Counted from the first letter of the stretch, positions 16,657-25,826 are shown. The stretch is 64,000 nt of DNA from Porticoccaceae bacterium (GCA_024644595.1 JAHEHL010000004.1:201224-265223); one strand, 5' to 3'. Notes: generated by a model not told the origin, from the letters alone. Translations and numbers: made by a program.

Positions 16657-17508
16657 ATGAAAAATTTACCTATGGATCTACTGCGCGCATTTGTCTCTGT
16701 GGCGCAACTAGGAAGCTTTACCAAGGCAGGTGAACTTCTTGGCCGCTCGCAGCCGGCTGTGAGCTTGCAGTTGCGGCGGCTGGAAGAACTGGTCGGTGAA
16801 GGATTACTAGTGCGCAATGGCAAAACGCTTGAACTCAGCGAGGTAGGTGAAAACCTCTACGGCTACGCCAATCAGATTTTGAGCCTCAATGACCTGGCGA
16901 TTAGCCAGCTATCCAAGAGCACGATCGAGGGTAAAATCCGTCTTGGTATTCCGAGTGAATTTGCCACCGTCTTGATGCCCAAAATCGTCAGCCGCTTTGC
17001 CAAGGCCTACCCCAATGTCACCCTAGAAGTAAACTGTGAGCTAAGTAAGAGTCTGTTATCAAAGACAGGCAAAGCGACCCACGATCTCATTCTGGCACTT
17101 GAAGATAATCCTTCCAGCACTGATTCAAATTTACTGAGAACGGATGAGCTGGTGTGGGTTACCGGCGCCGATCAGCAGATGCCGCGAGTGGGTGTGGTGC
17201 CGCTGATCGCAGCGGCCCAGGGCTGCATCTATCGCAATCGCGCAATCAAAACCCTCGAGCAGGTTAATCAACCCTGGCAGATTGTCTACACCATTCCAGA
17301 TCTAACCGGCATTCAGTACGCTATTCAGGAGGGGCTTGGCGTGACGGTTCTGGCCAAGAGCACTGTGCCGGAAAATCTGAAAATACTGCCTCCGTCGGTG
17401 CGGTTTCCCGAGCTCGGAGAGGTCGGCATCAGCCTCATTAATTCCACGAACAATAAAAATGAAGCGGTTCAACTGCTTATCGACTTTTTAAAAACCAGTC
17501 TGGCATAG
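16657..17508 (+). CDS. LysR-type transcriptional regulator
   Basis: This 283-residue LTTR has an N-terminal winged helix-turn-helix ('DLLRAFVSVAQLGSFTKAGELL' up to 'LEELVGEGLLVRN', residues 5-65) and a periplasmic-binding-protein-like effector domain ('GKIRLGIPSEFATVLMPKIV'). It is divergent from gcvT. The gap contains an AT-rich palindromic stretch at 16611-16625 (ATTAAT-AAT-ATTAAT), a plausible LTTR site of the T-N11-A kind. It may regulate gcvTP, as GcvA does in enterics, or itself; the target is an inference. I use the ATG at 16657 rather than the GTG at 16636 because LTTRs typically begin a few residues before 'LPMDLLRAF'. Confidence 0.85.
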   Translation: MKNLPMDLLRAFVSVAQLGSFTKAGELLGRSQPAVSLQLRRLEELVGEGLLVRNGKTLELSEVGENLYGYANQILSLNDLAISQLSKSTIEGKIRLGIPSEFATVLMPKIVSRFAKAYPNVTLEVNCELSKSLLSKTGKATHDLILALEDNPSSTDSNLLRTDELVWVTGADQQMPRVGVVPLIAAAQGCIYRNRAIKTLEQVNQPWQIVYTIPDLTGIQYAIQEGLGVTVLAKSTVPENLKILPPSVRFPELGEVGISLINSTNNKNEAVQLLIDFLKTSLA

Positions 17509-17551
17509 TCATTTAATAGACCTATGCCATGCTGCAAAGACAGCATCACGA

Positions 17552-18019
17552 TTACAACGGCTTCCAGAATTGATAGGGGTAGTCTTCCACTGACATGGCT
17601 TTCAGCTGTGTCAGACCACAACTTTCGAAGAATCCAACGGCGACTCGTTCGGCCTTGATCAGAAGCCCGTCCAGTGATGGATCTGACTGCAGTGCGCGCC
17701 GCGCCACTTCGTCGATCAGTCGCTTCCCGATGCCCCTGCCCTGAAAATCGGGTGAGACATAGAGGCCATGGAGCAAGTTAGCTTTGCCGTTTACCGTTTC
17801 GATACGTCGGCTGATATCCCAGGTGGCCAGCCCGACAATTTTCTGATTCGCCTCCCACACCAGGGCCTGATAATAATCGAGGTCTTCAGCATCGCTGTAT
17901 CTGAGCACAGGCATAATCAGTCTTTTGGCGCGCTCAGCTAGAGGCCAGTTCATGATCGCCACGTCAATAACCTGATTGATGGCAACAAGATCATTTTTAC
18001 TGGCTATTCGGATACTCAT
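17552..18019 (-). CDS. GNAT-family N-acetyltransferase
   Basis: This 155-residue acetyltransferase has the acetyl-CoA-binding motif A 'YVSPDFQGRGIGKRLIDE' at about residues 95-112, and a C-terminal 'VGFFESCGLTQLKAM' typical of the family. The substrate is unknown. The ATG at 18019 starts the family-like 'IRIASKNDL'; a longer reading from 18082 would run into the end of the upstream lipoprotein gene and has no support. It is last in a row of four closely spaced minus-strand genes from 19919. Confidence 0.78.
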   Translation of the reverse strand: MSIRIASKNDLVAINQVIDVAIMNWPLAERAKRLIMPVLRYSDAEDLDYYQALVWEANQKIVGLATWDISRRIETVNGKANLLHGLYVSPDFQGRGIGKRLIDEVARRALQSDPSLDGLLIKAERVAVGFFESCGLTQLKAMSVEDYPYQFWKPL

Positions 18020-18056
18020 ACTCAATTCGGTTGGCAGTATTTTTAGGTCACACCAT

Positions 18057-19268
18057 CTAGGTTTCAGATGGACAGACAACAATCGAAAACGGTTCCGTAT
18101 CAGCTAAAAAGTCGGCCACTGCAGTTAACTGATTGGACTCGTCACAAAAATGTACATAATGGAAGTAGCCGGCATTATAGCCATCGTTGCTATCGGGGTT
18201 GCCCGCAAGATAGAGGTTAAATGACAGCGACGCGGCAAGAGTGTCCATCACGCTGGCCCCGTGGGCCAAAGTGTCGTTCTGATTGTAGTCACGACGTCTA
18301 ATTGAGTCGCCATCCAGATCACAGTTAGTCAATGAAACCGTGGTTTCAAAAACCTGTAGCGCCTCTTTTAAATCATCGATCTCGTAGTCGGCAAACACGG
18401 GGTCGGCGTTCAGGTTACCGGACAATTCACAACGGCTGCTCTTGCTTTGGAATCCGACATCTTCCGGAGCCAGTGCCGTTAACTCGCCTTCAGCGTTGAC
18501 TTCAACCAATGAAATTCCGCTGTTATAGTCAGAGTATTCAACATAGATACCGGGAGTGATGGTGCCAAAATTAAACACCTCAGCCGCGGTTTGAAATACA
18601 AACACGCTGTCTTGCCCTGTATCCAAACCGGCCAATGTGATGCGGCTTCCCTCCACCACTGTGCCGGAGACCACCACGCTATTATCACTGGTGCTGGACC
18701 CATCAGCGCTGCGCTGTGAACAGGCCAATTCAGCCGTAAAACGGTCCCCGACGATATCTGCTTGCCCGTGACAAACGGCATTCATAACGCCACTCGCCGA
18801 GCGCGTGATCAGGCTGACCAGACCATTGCGCGACACCACCAGCATCAAATTTTCATTGCTCTCTGTTCGCTCGAGAGTCCAGTGTCCGGCGACAAACGCA
18901 TTACTGGTAAAGTTGAAAGTTGCCGAGGTGGAACCCCCCGCGCTATCGCTGGCGTCGATGGTTAACTCGTAAACTCCAGGAGGGGTTGCAGTACCCTGAA
19001 TCACACCAGTCGTTGAATCAATTTCCAAACCGGAACCATCATCACTGAGAGCAAACGAAACGCTGGTGCTATTTAGGTCACTGGCACTCGCGGTCAGCGT
19101 CCAATTGATTTGATCAGACCAGACCTCGGTTTCTCCTGAGAGTGTTACCGTGCCGTAATCCACTGCGGCGTCCTGACCATTGCCTGACGAAGCTGAAGAG
19201 CTATCACCCCCGCCACCACATGAGCCCAGTAACAATAGCGACACAACTAACAAAGCGTGTGATTTCAT
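18057..19268 (-). CDS. Lipoprotein with Ig/cadherin-like domain, function unknown
   Basis: This 403-residue exported lipoprotein has signal 'LLVVSLLLLGSC' with C17 as the lipidated cysteine, then a GGGG/Ser-rich tether. Residues about 40-125 resemble a putative Ig/cadherin-like repeat ('VSFALSDDGSGLEIDSTTGVIQGT', 'YELTIDASDSAGGS'). The rest has no family I recognise and contains several cysteines that may form disulfides. It overlaps nothing once the GNAT start is set at 18019. The neighbours are small proteins of unknown role, so the function is open. Confidence 0.65.
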   Translation of the reverse strand: MKSHALLVVSLLLLGSCGGGGDSSSASSGNGQDAAVDYGTVTLSGETEVWSDQINWTLTASASDLNSTSVSFALSDDGSGLEIDSTTGVIQGTATPPGVYELTIDASDSAGGSTSATFNFTSNAFVAGHWTLERTESNENLMLVVSRNGLVSLITRSASGVMNAVCHGQADIVGDRFTAELACSQRSADGSSTSDNSVVVSGTVVEGSRITLAGLDTGQDSVFVFQTAAEVFNFGTITPGIYVEYSDYNSGISLVEVNAEGELTALAPEDVGFQSKSSRCELSGNLNADPVFADYEIDDLKEALQVFETTVSLTNCDLDGDSIRRRDYNQNDTLAHGASVMDTLAASLSFNLYLAGNPDSNDGYNAGYFHYVHFCDESNQLTAVADFLADTEPFSIVVCPSET

Positions 19269-19300
19269 AAATAGATTTCTTTGTGGTCAGTATTAGCGGT

Positions 19301-19609
19301 TTATTTAAAAATTCCATTGGTACGTAAGAACGCGCCAACATCAAACTCTTTGGCAAATTGCATACCTAACTCTGTGGCATCCACTCCGCGTTCAAATGCC
19401 TCTCGCAACGGCTGCTGATCCATATAATCGATAATATTTTCATTGCTACCCTGCAACTGTAATCTTGGATTGCCACTGGTCGCGACGACCTTAAATTTGC
19501 CGTACCAGAGATCCCATGAGGGAGTCAGCGCCGACGCAGTCGTTGGCGGCACCGGAACGTCACTCGACTGAACCTTGCGGGTTTGTGATCGCTTCTTGAA
19601 AAGACTCAT
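19301..19609 (-). CDS. Hypothetical protein (102 aa)
   Basis: I do not recognise this protein. It has a basic N-terminus (MSLFKKRSQTRKV), a Pro/Thr-rich linker and a folded-looking C-terminal two thirds with 'WDLWYGKFKVVATSGNPRLQLQ' and 'LREAFERGVDATELGMQFAKEF'. There is no signal peptide or membrane segment. It sits 32 bp before the lipoprotein and 40 bp after the DUF1145 gene on the same strand, so it is probably in the same transcript. Confidence 0.55.
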   Translation of the reverse strand: MSLFKKRSQTRKVQSSDVPVPPTTASALTPSWDLWYGKFKVVATSGNPRLQLQGSNENIIDYMDQQPLREAFERGVDATELGMQFAKEFDVGAFLRTNGIFK

Positions 19610-19649
19610 GATTAACTCACTAACAACTTTTGATTACTGGCTAAAGAGG

Positions 19650-19919
19650 CTATTCCTCTAACAGGGGCTTCCAGTAAATAATGCCAAACAGCATCACCAA
19701 GACGAAATTCATTACACCTGAGTGCCCGCGAACCTTTAATATGTTGCGCTTGATGAAAAACTCCAACAGATGCACAACAAGCAGGAGGATGCCTATCCAG
19801 TTAATCCACTGGCTAGACTCGGCGCTTATCGGCAGCAAATCAGGGGCTAGCAGGAGCGTCACAAATACCAGCCAAAAGCCCGCCAGAAGATATTTGTTTA
19901 GAGTGATAAAGATCTTCAT
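19650..19919 (-). CDS. DUF1145-type small membrane protein
   Basis: This 89-residue inner-membrane protein has three hydrophobic segments ('LLAGFWLVFVTLLLAP', 'WINWIGILLLVVHLLEFFI', 'VMNFVLVMLFGIIYW'), the pattern of the DUF1145 family that includes E. coli YhhL. The function is unknown. It is the first gene of the minus-strand row running to the GNAT gene. Confidence 0.65.
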   Translation of the reverse strand: MKIFITLNKYLLAGFWLVFVTLLLAPDLLPISAESSQWINWIGILLLVVHLLEFFIKRNILKVRGHSGVMNFVLVMLFGIIYWKPLLEE

Positions 19920-20085
19920 GATTTAATTTTTCTCGTTATTATGTTTGTAATTATTATTGTTGCGTCGTTGATAGTCTCAAACCTTCTGCGACTATGCAAA
20001 TATCACCACAGCCAGTATACGCAGTGCAATCGCTACTGACGATAATAATCAGTAGCCTTTAAATCTCAGTGCTAGACTACTGTGT

Positions 20086-21342
20086 ATGACATGGAAAGCA
20101 TTTATCTACCCCTCACCAAAACTGCAGGAACTCTATCGTCTGGCGCTAGGCGTATGCGGTGTTACGGTTTTACTCGGCGCCTGGCGCGATATCGGTTACC
20201 ACGCGGGGCTGTTAGGTGTGCTGCTTGCCCTATTTCTCTATCAACTCGGCAGTTACCTCACCATCGGCACACAACTGACTAATATCAATCGACAACGACT
20301 CGCTCTGGGAATTGAGTTTAGCGACAGTTTAATTACTGGGTTGCTCATTGCTCTGGTGGCTTTTGATCCTACCATCACGGTGGCACTGGGAGCCGCTCTT
20401 CTGGTTACCATTATCGGCGCCATGAAGGCCTCTGCGCCGCTTGATCTGTTTGGCGCCTTTCTCGGAGCGACTCTGGGCTATTGGCTGTTGCCATTATCCA
20501 TTTCAGCTTCGACACCAGTGCAGCTTCTGGTTGTATGTACCAGCTTTGCCTACTGTTTAATCAACGTCAATATGGCTCGACACACTCATTGCCGGCTCGC
20601 TGATCAGCATGAATCGGTGCTCAGGCAGAATGATTGGCTGACGTTGCGGACATTTCATCTGTCAAAATATCTCTCTCCGGCACTGCGCAAAGCGATTTTG
20701 ACCGGTAAAGATGTCAAGGCCGGCACCCAGGAAAAAACATTGACGGTATTTTTCTCCGATATGGAGGGTTTTACCAAACTCGCTGAAGAACTTGATCCCG
20801 AGCAACTGACATCCCTTCTAAATACCTATTTAACGGAAATGTCGGAAATCGCGTTTCGCTTTGGCGGCACCGTAGACAAGGTGATTGGTGACTCGATTAT
20901 GGTCTTTTTCGGTGACCCCGAAAGCCGCGGTGTGCGCTCCGACGCCATAAGCTGTGTCTCCATGGCTCTGGCGATGCAAGGAGCAATGAAGGAGCTTCAG
21001 TCGCGCTGGCGCAAGGAAGGCATTATCAATCCACCCGGGCTGCGAATGGGAATCAACAGTGGCGCCTGCAAGGTAGGCAACTTCGGCACCGAAAATCGTC
21101 TCGACTATACCCTGCTCGGTCGTGCCGTCAATCTCGCCAGCCGTCTCGAATCCGCAGCACAGAACAATGAAATTCTGATCTCAAAAGATACCTTTGATCT
21201 GGTCAAGGATGCTGTCCACTGCCAGGATAAAGGGCGCATAAGCGTCAAGGGTTTCACCGATCCGATCAATGTATTCAGCGTCACCGATCTGCATAAAAAC
21301 ATCGCCAGCCGTCAGGCGATCAATCAAGAAGTACCCGCTTGA
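20086..21342 (+). CDS. Membrane-bound class III adenylate cyclase
   Basis: This 418-residue protein has about six N-terminal membrane helices (residues 18-165) and a C-terminal class III cyclase domain (about 215-405). The metal-binding aspartates are D225 ('FFSDMEGFT') and D269 ('IGDSIMVFFGDP'). The purine-selecting residues K265 and D340 ('RLDYTLLGR') are those of adenylate rather than guanylate cyclases. The transition-state Asn/Arg lie in 'AVNLASR'. All needed residues are present, so it should make cAMP when dimerised. The membrane part presumably senses a signal, but it is not a sensor domain I can name. It is divergent from DUF1145; the ribosome-binding site is poor. Confidence 0.85.
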   Translation: MTWKAFIYPSPKLQELYRLALGVCGVTVLLGAWRDIGYHAGLLGVLLALFLYQLGSYLTIGTQLTNINRQRLALGIEFSDSLITGLLIALVAFDPTITVALGAALLVTIIGAMKASAPLDLFGAFLGATLGYWLLPLSISASTPVQLLVVCTSFAYCLINVNMARHTHCRLADQHESVLRQNDWLTLRTFHLSKYLSPALRKAILTGKDVKAGTQEKTLTVFFSDMEGFTKLAEELDPEQLTSLLNTYLTEMSEIAFRFGGTVDKVIGDSIMVFFGDPESRGVRSDAISCVSMALAMQGAMKELQSRWRKEGIINPPGLRMGINSGACKVGNFGTENRLDYTLLGRAVNLASRLESAAQNNEILISKDTFDLVKDAVHCQDKGRISVKGFTDPINVFSVTDLHKNIASRQAINQEVPA

Positions 21343-21348
21343 TCCCAA

Positions 21349-22191
21349 TTATTGTCGCACCTGCCGCAAGCTGGGGGGAAAACTATAGCGACTGCTGCGC
21401 CAGGGATTAATATCCAGACCACCACGTCGCATGTAACGCGCATAGACATCCAGCTGCAGCGGCTTACAACGTTGCATAATATCGCTGTAAATTTTCTCTA
21501 CGCACTGTTCATGAAAGTCCTGATGCTGACGAAATGAAACCAGATATTTCAACAATCCGGCGCGGTCGATCGGCGCACCTTCATAGCTGATATAGACCGA
21601 TGCCCAATCAGGCTGATCGGTAACCGGACAATTGGTTCTAAGCAGGTGGGAATACAATAGCTCACTACATGCTGATGCATCTTTCCGATCTTGATCACAT
21701 TGCAAAAAGTCTGCATTTGGCGTGTAGCAATCAATCGCAATTTCCTGTTGATCCAGGCAGTGGCCGTCAGGCTCGGTAATCGGGCGGAAACCATTATATT
21801 CCGCGAGTTGATAAAAAATCACTTCGACATCGCCCTGCGCAACGGCAGATAGGTCCGCCACCATAATCTCTCGAACCGCGTGCAGCGAACCATAGCTACT
21901 CTGGTTAAACGAGTTGAGGTAGAGCTTAAAGGATTTGGACTCAATAATATTGACACTGGTGCAGGGCAGTAAAAACTCAGCGATCACAACCTGCGGCAAA
22001 CCATCACCGTTTAGCCAAGAAACCTCAAAACCGGTCCACAGGTCGATGCCGATAAAATCCGGCAGCGGACCCGACTCCGACTGCAGTTGTTCACGAGCTC
22101 GAGCGCGCGGGATAGGATCGAGCAGAGATGCATCATAGCGATCGCTGTAGCGAGTGGCTTTACCCAGTTCAGTATCGGAATAATCTGTCAT
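21349..22191 (-). CDS. queF: NADPH-dependent 7-cyano-7-deazaguanine reductase (long QueF)
   Basis: QueF reduces preQ0 to preQ1 in queuosine synthesis. The 280 residues match the long, two-module proteobacterial form (E. coli about 282). The first module carries the specificity motif 'ESKSFKLYLNSFNQSSYGS'. The second carries the catalytic cysteine in 'TNCPVTDQPDWASVYISYEG' and 'SFRQHQDFHEQCVEKIY'. Its ATG shares a base with the stop of the ABC permease gene (TAATG), so translation is probably coupled. It is third in the yadG-yadH-queF unit and converges with the cyclase gene 6 bp away. Confidence 0.93.
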   Translation of the reverse strand: MTDYSDTELGKATRYSDRYDASLLDPIPRARAREQLQSESGPLPDFIGIDLWTGFEVSWLNGDGLPQVVIAEFLLPCTSVNIIESKSFKLYLNSFNQSSYGSLHAVREIMVADLSAVAQGDVEVIFYQLAEYNGFRPITEPDGHCLDQQEIAIDCYTPNADFLQCDQDRKDASACSELLYSHLLRTNCPVTDQPDWASVYISYEGAPIDRAGLLKYLVSFRQHQDFHEQCVEKIYSDIMQRCKPLQLDVYARYMRRGGLDINPWRSSRYSFPPSLRQVRQ

Positions 22192-22964
22192 TAGCTGCGT
22201 AATCTCGAGCCTTTTTCCAACAGATAGAGCGCTGCGGCAAACAGGATCGTGGAAAACAATGCAACCATCACAAATGCCCAGACAATATCGATATCGCTGA
22301 TGCCGGCAATGCCATAACGGAAGGCATTGACCATGTACAACACCGGATTGACCATTGAGACATTGCCCCAGAACTCGCCGAGTAAGTCGATGGAATAGAA
22401 CACGCCGCCAAGATAAGTCAGCGGGGTTAAAACAAATGTCGGGATAATCGATATATCATCAAAGTTGCGGGCAAACACTGCATTGATCAGACCGGCCAGC
22501 GAGAACATCAATGAGGTCATCAGTACAATCCCGATAGTAATCGGCACACTGTGTACACTGAAGTCGGCAAAATAGAGTGACAAAACTGTAACGATCAAAC
22601 CGACACCGAGACCGCGACTCATTCCGCCAACCACATAGCCTGCGAGAATAATCCAGCTCGGCACTGGTGACACCAACAGCTCTTCGATATTGCGCTGAAA
22701 CTTGGAGCCAAAAAACGAAGACACCACATTGGAATAGGAGTTGGTGATCACCGACATCATAATCAGCCCCGGCGCCACAAACTGGATATAGGGCAGGCCC
22801 GACATTTCGCCGATCCGTGAGCCAATCAATTTTCCGAAGATGACAAAGTAGAGAACAATAGTGATAACCGGCGGCAACAGCGTCTGTGGCCAGATACGCA
22901 GAAAGCGGTGAATCTCACGCCGCACAATGGTGATAAAGGCAATCCATTTTTGCTTATTAGTCAT
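22191..22964 (-). CDS. yadH: ABC-2 type transporter permease (YadH-like)
   Basis: This 257-residue inner-membrane permease has six hydrophobic segments and the ABC-2 pattern ('LPPVITIVLYFVIFGKLIGSRIG', 'YLGGVFYSIDLLGEFW'). It pairs with the ATPase immediately upstream; its ATG lies inside the last codons of that gene (8-bp overlap). The closest well-known relative is E. coli YadH, whose substrate is not established. Confidence 0.85.
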   Translation of the reverse strand: MTNKQKWIAFITIVRREIHRFLRIWPQTLLPPVITIVLYFVIFGKLIGSRIGEMSGLPYIQFVAPGLIMMSVITNSYSNVVSSFFGSKFQRNIEELLVSPVPSWIILAGYVVGGMSRGLGVGLIVTVLSLYFADFSVHSVPITIGIVLMTSLMFSLAGLINAVFARNFDDISIIPTFVLTPLTYLGGVFYSIDLLGEFWGNVSMVNPVLYMVNAFRYGIAGISDIDIVWAFVMVALFSTILFAAALYLLEKGSRLRS

Positions 22965-23892
22965 GGCTCTCTCCCGTCAGATTTTTCGCCACCATATCGA
23001 AAAACAACTCCTCAAGTCGATTGGTCTTGTTGCGCATGCTTAGCACATGGATGCCCTTCTCGCTCAGCGCCGCGAACAGTGCATTGATTGACTGGGATTT
23101 CTCTACTTCCACTTCCAGGGTGTGCGGGTCTACCAGAGTTAACGGATAGCCTTCTATTTCAGGACAATCGCTGAGCTGCTCACGAATATCCAGCACAAAT
23201 AACTCTTTGTTCAACTGTAAAAGCAACTCGCGAATACTGGTGTTTTTCACAATCTGGCCATGATCGATAATCGCTACATTGCGACACAGACTTTCAGCTT
23301 CTTCGAGATAGTGAGTAGTCAGGATAATGGTGGTGCCAGTGGCATTAATCTGCCGCAAAAAGTCCCACATGGACCGTCGCAATTCTATATCGACCCCAGC
23401 GGTGGGCTCATCGAGCACCAGTAATTTGGGCTCATGCATCAGTGCGCGGGCAATCATCAGACGCCGTTTCATACCTCCGGAAAGAGTTCGCGACGGGACC
23501 TCACGTTTATCCCAAAGACCCAGCTGACGGAGGTACTTCTCCGCTCGGCCAATCGCAATATCACGAGGAATTCCGTAATAGCCGGCCTGATTGATAAGGA
23601 TATCGACCGGCTTTTCAAACTGGTTAAAGTTAAACTCCTGAGGCACCACGCCAACCAGCTGTTTTGCCTGAGAGAAGTCCGTGTCGATATCGCAGCCAAA
23701 GATACTCACGCTGCCACTGGTTTTAAGCACCAGCGAGCAGATAATACCGATAGTCGTCGATTTTCCTGCCCCATTGGGCCCCAGCAGCGCAAAAAAATCT
23801 CCCTGCTGAACGGTCAGAGAAATCCCTTTTAATGCCTGAAAATTACCCTGATAGGTTTTGCTCAGCTGCTCAATTACCAGTGCCGGTTGCAT
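22957..23892 (-). CDS. yadG: ABC transporter ATP-binding protein (YadG-like)
   Basis: This nucleotide-binding subunit has Walker A 'GPNGAGKST', signature 'LSGGMKRRL', Walker B 'LLVLDEPTAGVD' and the switch histidine in 'ILTTHYLEEAE'. The C-terminal 90 residues form the extra domain of ABC-2 exporters. I take the ATG at 23892 (311 aa), with AGGTGG upstream; a GTG at 23904 overlaps that site. It heads the compact yadG-yadH-queF cluster. Confidence 0.87.
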   Translation of the reverse strand: MQPALVIEQLSKTYQGNFQALKGISLTVQQGDFFALLGPNGAGKSTTIGIICSLVLKTSGSVSIFGCDIDTDFSQAKQLVGVVPQEFNFNQFEKPVDILINQAGYYGIPRDIAIGRAEKYLRQLGLWDKREVPSRTLSGGMKRRLMIARALMHEPKLLVLDEPTAGVDIELRRSMWDFLRQINATGTTIILTTHYLEEAESLCRNVAIIDHGQIVKNTSIRELLLQLNKELFVLDIREQLSDCPEIEGYPLTLVDPHTLEVEVEKSQSINALFAALSEKGIHVLSMRNKTNRLEELFFDMVAKNLTGESHD

Positions 23893-24060
23893 AGATATTT
23901 CCACCTGTTAGATCAGGCCCTATTGTAGCCCCGAAGAGCTGATATGTCCGAATTTCGTCGCCTGGGGAGGCTTATTTTTTACCGCGCCGACTTAATTTTG
24001 TAGTTCAAAATCAGTATTCAGGTCATAATGATAAAATTGAAGTCATTACCTTCTAAAAAT

Positions 24061-24588
24061 ATGCCACGAAAATTTATCCGCCGATTGCTGCCCGATCTGA
24101 CAGCAGCGTTAAAACATCCTTCGATGCGCTGGGCTGCTCCGTTAATCCGCGACCCGAACATTATGCACCTCAATCGAGAGTCAGTTTCCCTGGCGGTCTT
24201 TATCGGTGTTTTGATTGCTTTTCTGCCGATTCCCGGCCAGACATTTGTCGCAGCAGGACTGGCAATATGGTGGGGCGCTAACCTGCCAATCTCAATCAGC
24301 CTGATCTGGATCAGCAACCCGTTGACCATCGCGCCGCTATTTTATCTTACCTATAAAGTTGGAGCTGCTCTGCTGGGCAGCGAGCATATTGTGTTTACGG
24401 TGTCATTAACCTGGGAGTGGTTTTCCGGCCTCGGCCATCAGATCCTGCTACCCTTGATGGTCGGCAGTGCGCTCTGCGGCATGGTGTTTGCGGTCACAGG
24501 CTATCTGCTTATCAACTACCTGTGGCGCTGGAAAGTAATTAGCAACTGGGAAAAACGTAAGCTGGCACGGCAGCGTCTAAAACCTTAA
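24061..24588 (+). CDS. DUF2062 membrane protein
   Basis: This 175-residue protein of the DUF2062 family has a basic N-terminus ('MPRKFIRRLLPD'), a conserved 'RESVSLAVFIGVLIAFLPIPGQ' segment, 'WISNPLTIAPLFYLTYKVG' and three to four membrane helices. Family members are widespread in gammaproteobacteria; the role is unknown. I use the ATG at 24061, because the family begins at MPR; the in-frame ATG at 24028 adds 11 residues and has AGGT closely upstream, so it cannot be excluded. It converges with lolE. Confidence 0.75.
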   Translation: MPRKFIRRLLPDLTAALKHPSMRWAAPLIRDPNIMHLNRESVSLAVFIGVLIAFLPIPGQTFVAAGLAIWWGANLPISISLIWISNPLTIAPLFYLTYKVGAALLGSEHIVFTVSLTWEWFSGLGHQILLPLMVGSALCGMVFAVTGYLLINYLWRWKVISNWEKRKLARQRLKP

Positions 24589-24608
24589 CTGCCACCTGAA
24601 GCCCGCGA

Positions 24609-25826
24609 CTACTGATAACGCAACTCTTCGGCTGGTACCACTCGACTCGCGCGCAGCGCTGGATAAACAGTCGCCAACAGATTCAGAACCACCGCCGACA
24701 AAGCCACTTTTAAAACATCCGAGCCACGCAGATCGACTGGAATATAGTCGATCGGATAGACTTCGGTGTTGAGCAAGCTAACCCCTAACAGTGACTCCAC
24801 CCAGGTGACTAAATCAGCCACCCAAAGACAGCCAAGCAAGCCCATCAGCACACCGAGTACAATCCCAAACAAACCAATCAACGCCCCCTGAGTCAAAAAC
24901 AACCGCAGAATATCGCCGCGTGCCAAACCCAGCGTCTGCAAGATGGCGATATCCTTGCGCTTGTCTATCACCGACATCATCAACATTGAAATAACATTGA
25001 ACGCAGCGACAGCAATAATCATAAAGATCAGCAGGCCAACCATGTTGCGTGACAACTGGATCGCCTGATAGAGGTTGCCGTGAGTCTGAAACCAGTCGCG
25101 AAAACCGTAGCCAAAAGGCAACTGTTCGATCAACTGATAGCCCAGCTGACGCGCATTAAACTGGTCGTTTATCTGCACCCGGAAGCCTTTTATCCGTCCG
25201 GGCATAGCGGCAAGCTCTGCAACTTTTGCGCTGGAGGCGATGGCTAGGAGCTGGTCGATTTCAGTGTGTGTGGCAAACACGCCCGCCACAATGAAGGTCT
25301 GTGCGACTGTGGCACCCTGCGCCTCTGGCACAATAATTGTCATTCGCTGGCCCGGCTGCACGTCGAGGCTGCTTGCCAACACCTCGGAGAGCAGTACCTG
25401 ATTATCTTCGGGAAGTCTAACTGCGGCCTCGACAAGCACTTGATTGAGTCCGGCTGGAATCGCGTTTGCATCCAGGCCCAATAATTGCACTGGTCTGCTG
25501 TGTTGACGAAAATGTAACAGTCCGTTGACCTCAGTGTACGGTGTCACCTCTGTCACCGCAGGATGCCTCGCTAACAGCGCCGCATCACTTCGCCAGTCGA
25601 TCACGCCCTGCTGGTGAATAATTTGCACATGAGGTACCACTGACAAAATACGCTCACGCAACTCGCGATCGAAACCATTCATCACCGAGAGCACAATTAT
25701 TAACAGCCCAACACCAAGCACCAGCCCACTGATGGCCAGAAGAGAAATAAATGACACCAGCCGGTTACCCGCGCCTCCCGCCGAAAAATAACGCAGCCCG
25801 AGAAACAGTGGCAGTGGCTTAAACAA
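24609..25826 (-). CDS. lolE: Lipoprotein-releasing system transmembrane protein LolE
   Basis: This is one of the two membrane subunits of the LolCDE ABC transporter, which extracts outer-membrane lipoproteins from the inner membrane and passes them to LolA. It has the MacB-like layout: helix 1 ('VSFISLLAISGLVLGVGLLIIVLSVMNGFDREL'), a large periplasmic domain (about 55-260), then three helices ending in 'SRVVPAEELRYQ'. The start is probably the TTG at 25826, which gives the family N-terminus 'FKPLPLFLGLRYF', has GGGAG upstream and overlaps the lolD stop by 8 bases. An ATG at 25859 would add 11 residues not seen in the family. It is third gene of lolC-lolD-lolE. Confidence 0.88.
   Translation of the reverse strand: MFKPLPLFLGLRYFSAGGAGNRLVSFISLLAISGLVLGVGLLIIVLSVMNGFDRELRERILSVVPHVQIIHQQGVIDWRSDAALLARHPAVTEVTPYTEVNGLLHFRQHSRPVQLLGLDANAIPAGLNQVLVEAAVRLPEDNQVLLSEVLASSLDVQPGQRMTIIVPEAQGATVAQTFIVAGVFATHTEIDQLLAIASSAKVAELAAMPGRIKGFRVQINDQFNARQLGYQLIEQLPFGYGFRDWFQTHGNLYQAIQLSRNMVGLLIFMIIAVAAFNVISMLMMSVIDKRKDIAILQTLGLARGDILRLFLTQGALIGLFGIVLGVLMGLLGCLWVADLVTWVESLLGVSLLNTEVYPIDYIPVDLRGSDVLKVALSAVVLNLLATVYPALRASRVVPAEELRYQ

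Noticed and set aside
17524-17551. Hairpin ATGCTG/CAGCAT between the LysR and GNAT genes
   Set aside because: The stem is only 6 bp and no T run follows on either strand, so it is not a convincing terminator.
23944-24003. Possible 19-codon leader peptide before the DUF2062 gene
   Set aside because: It has a start and weak ribosome-binding site, but no attenuator hairpins or amino-acid runs suggest function.
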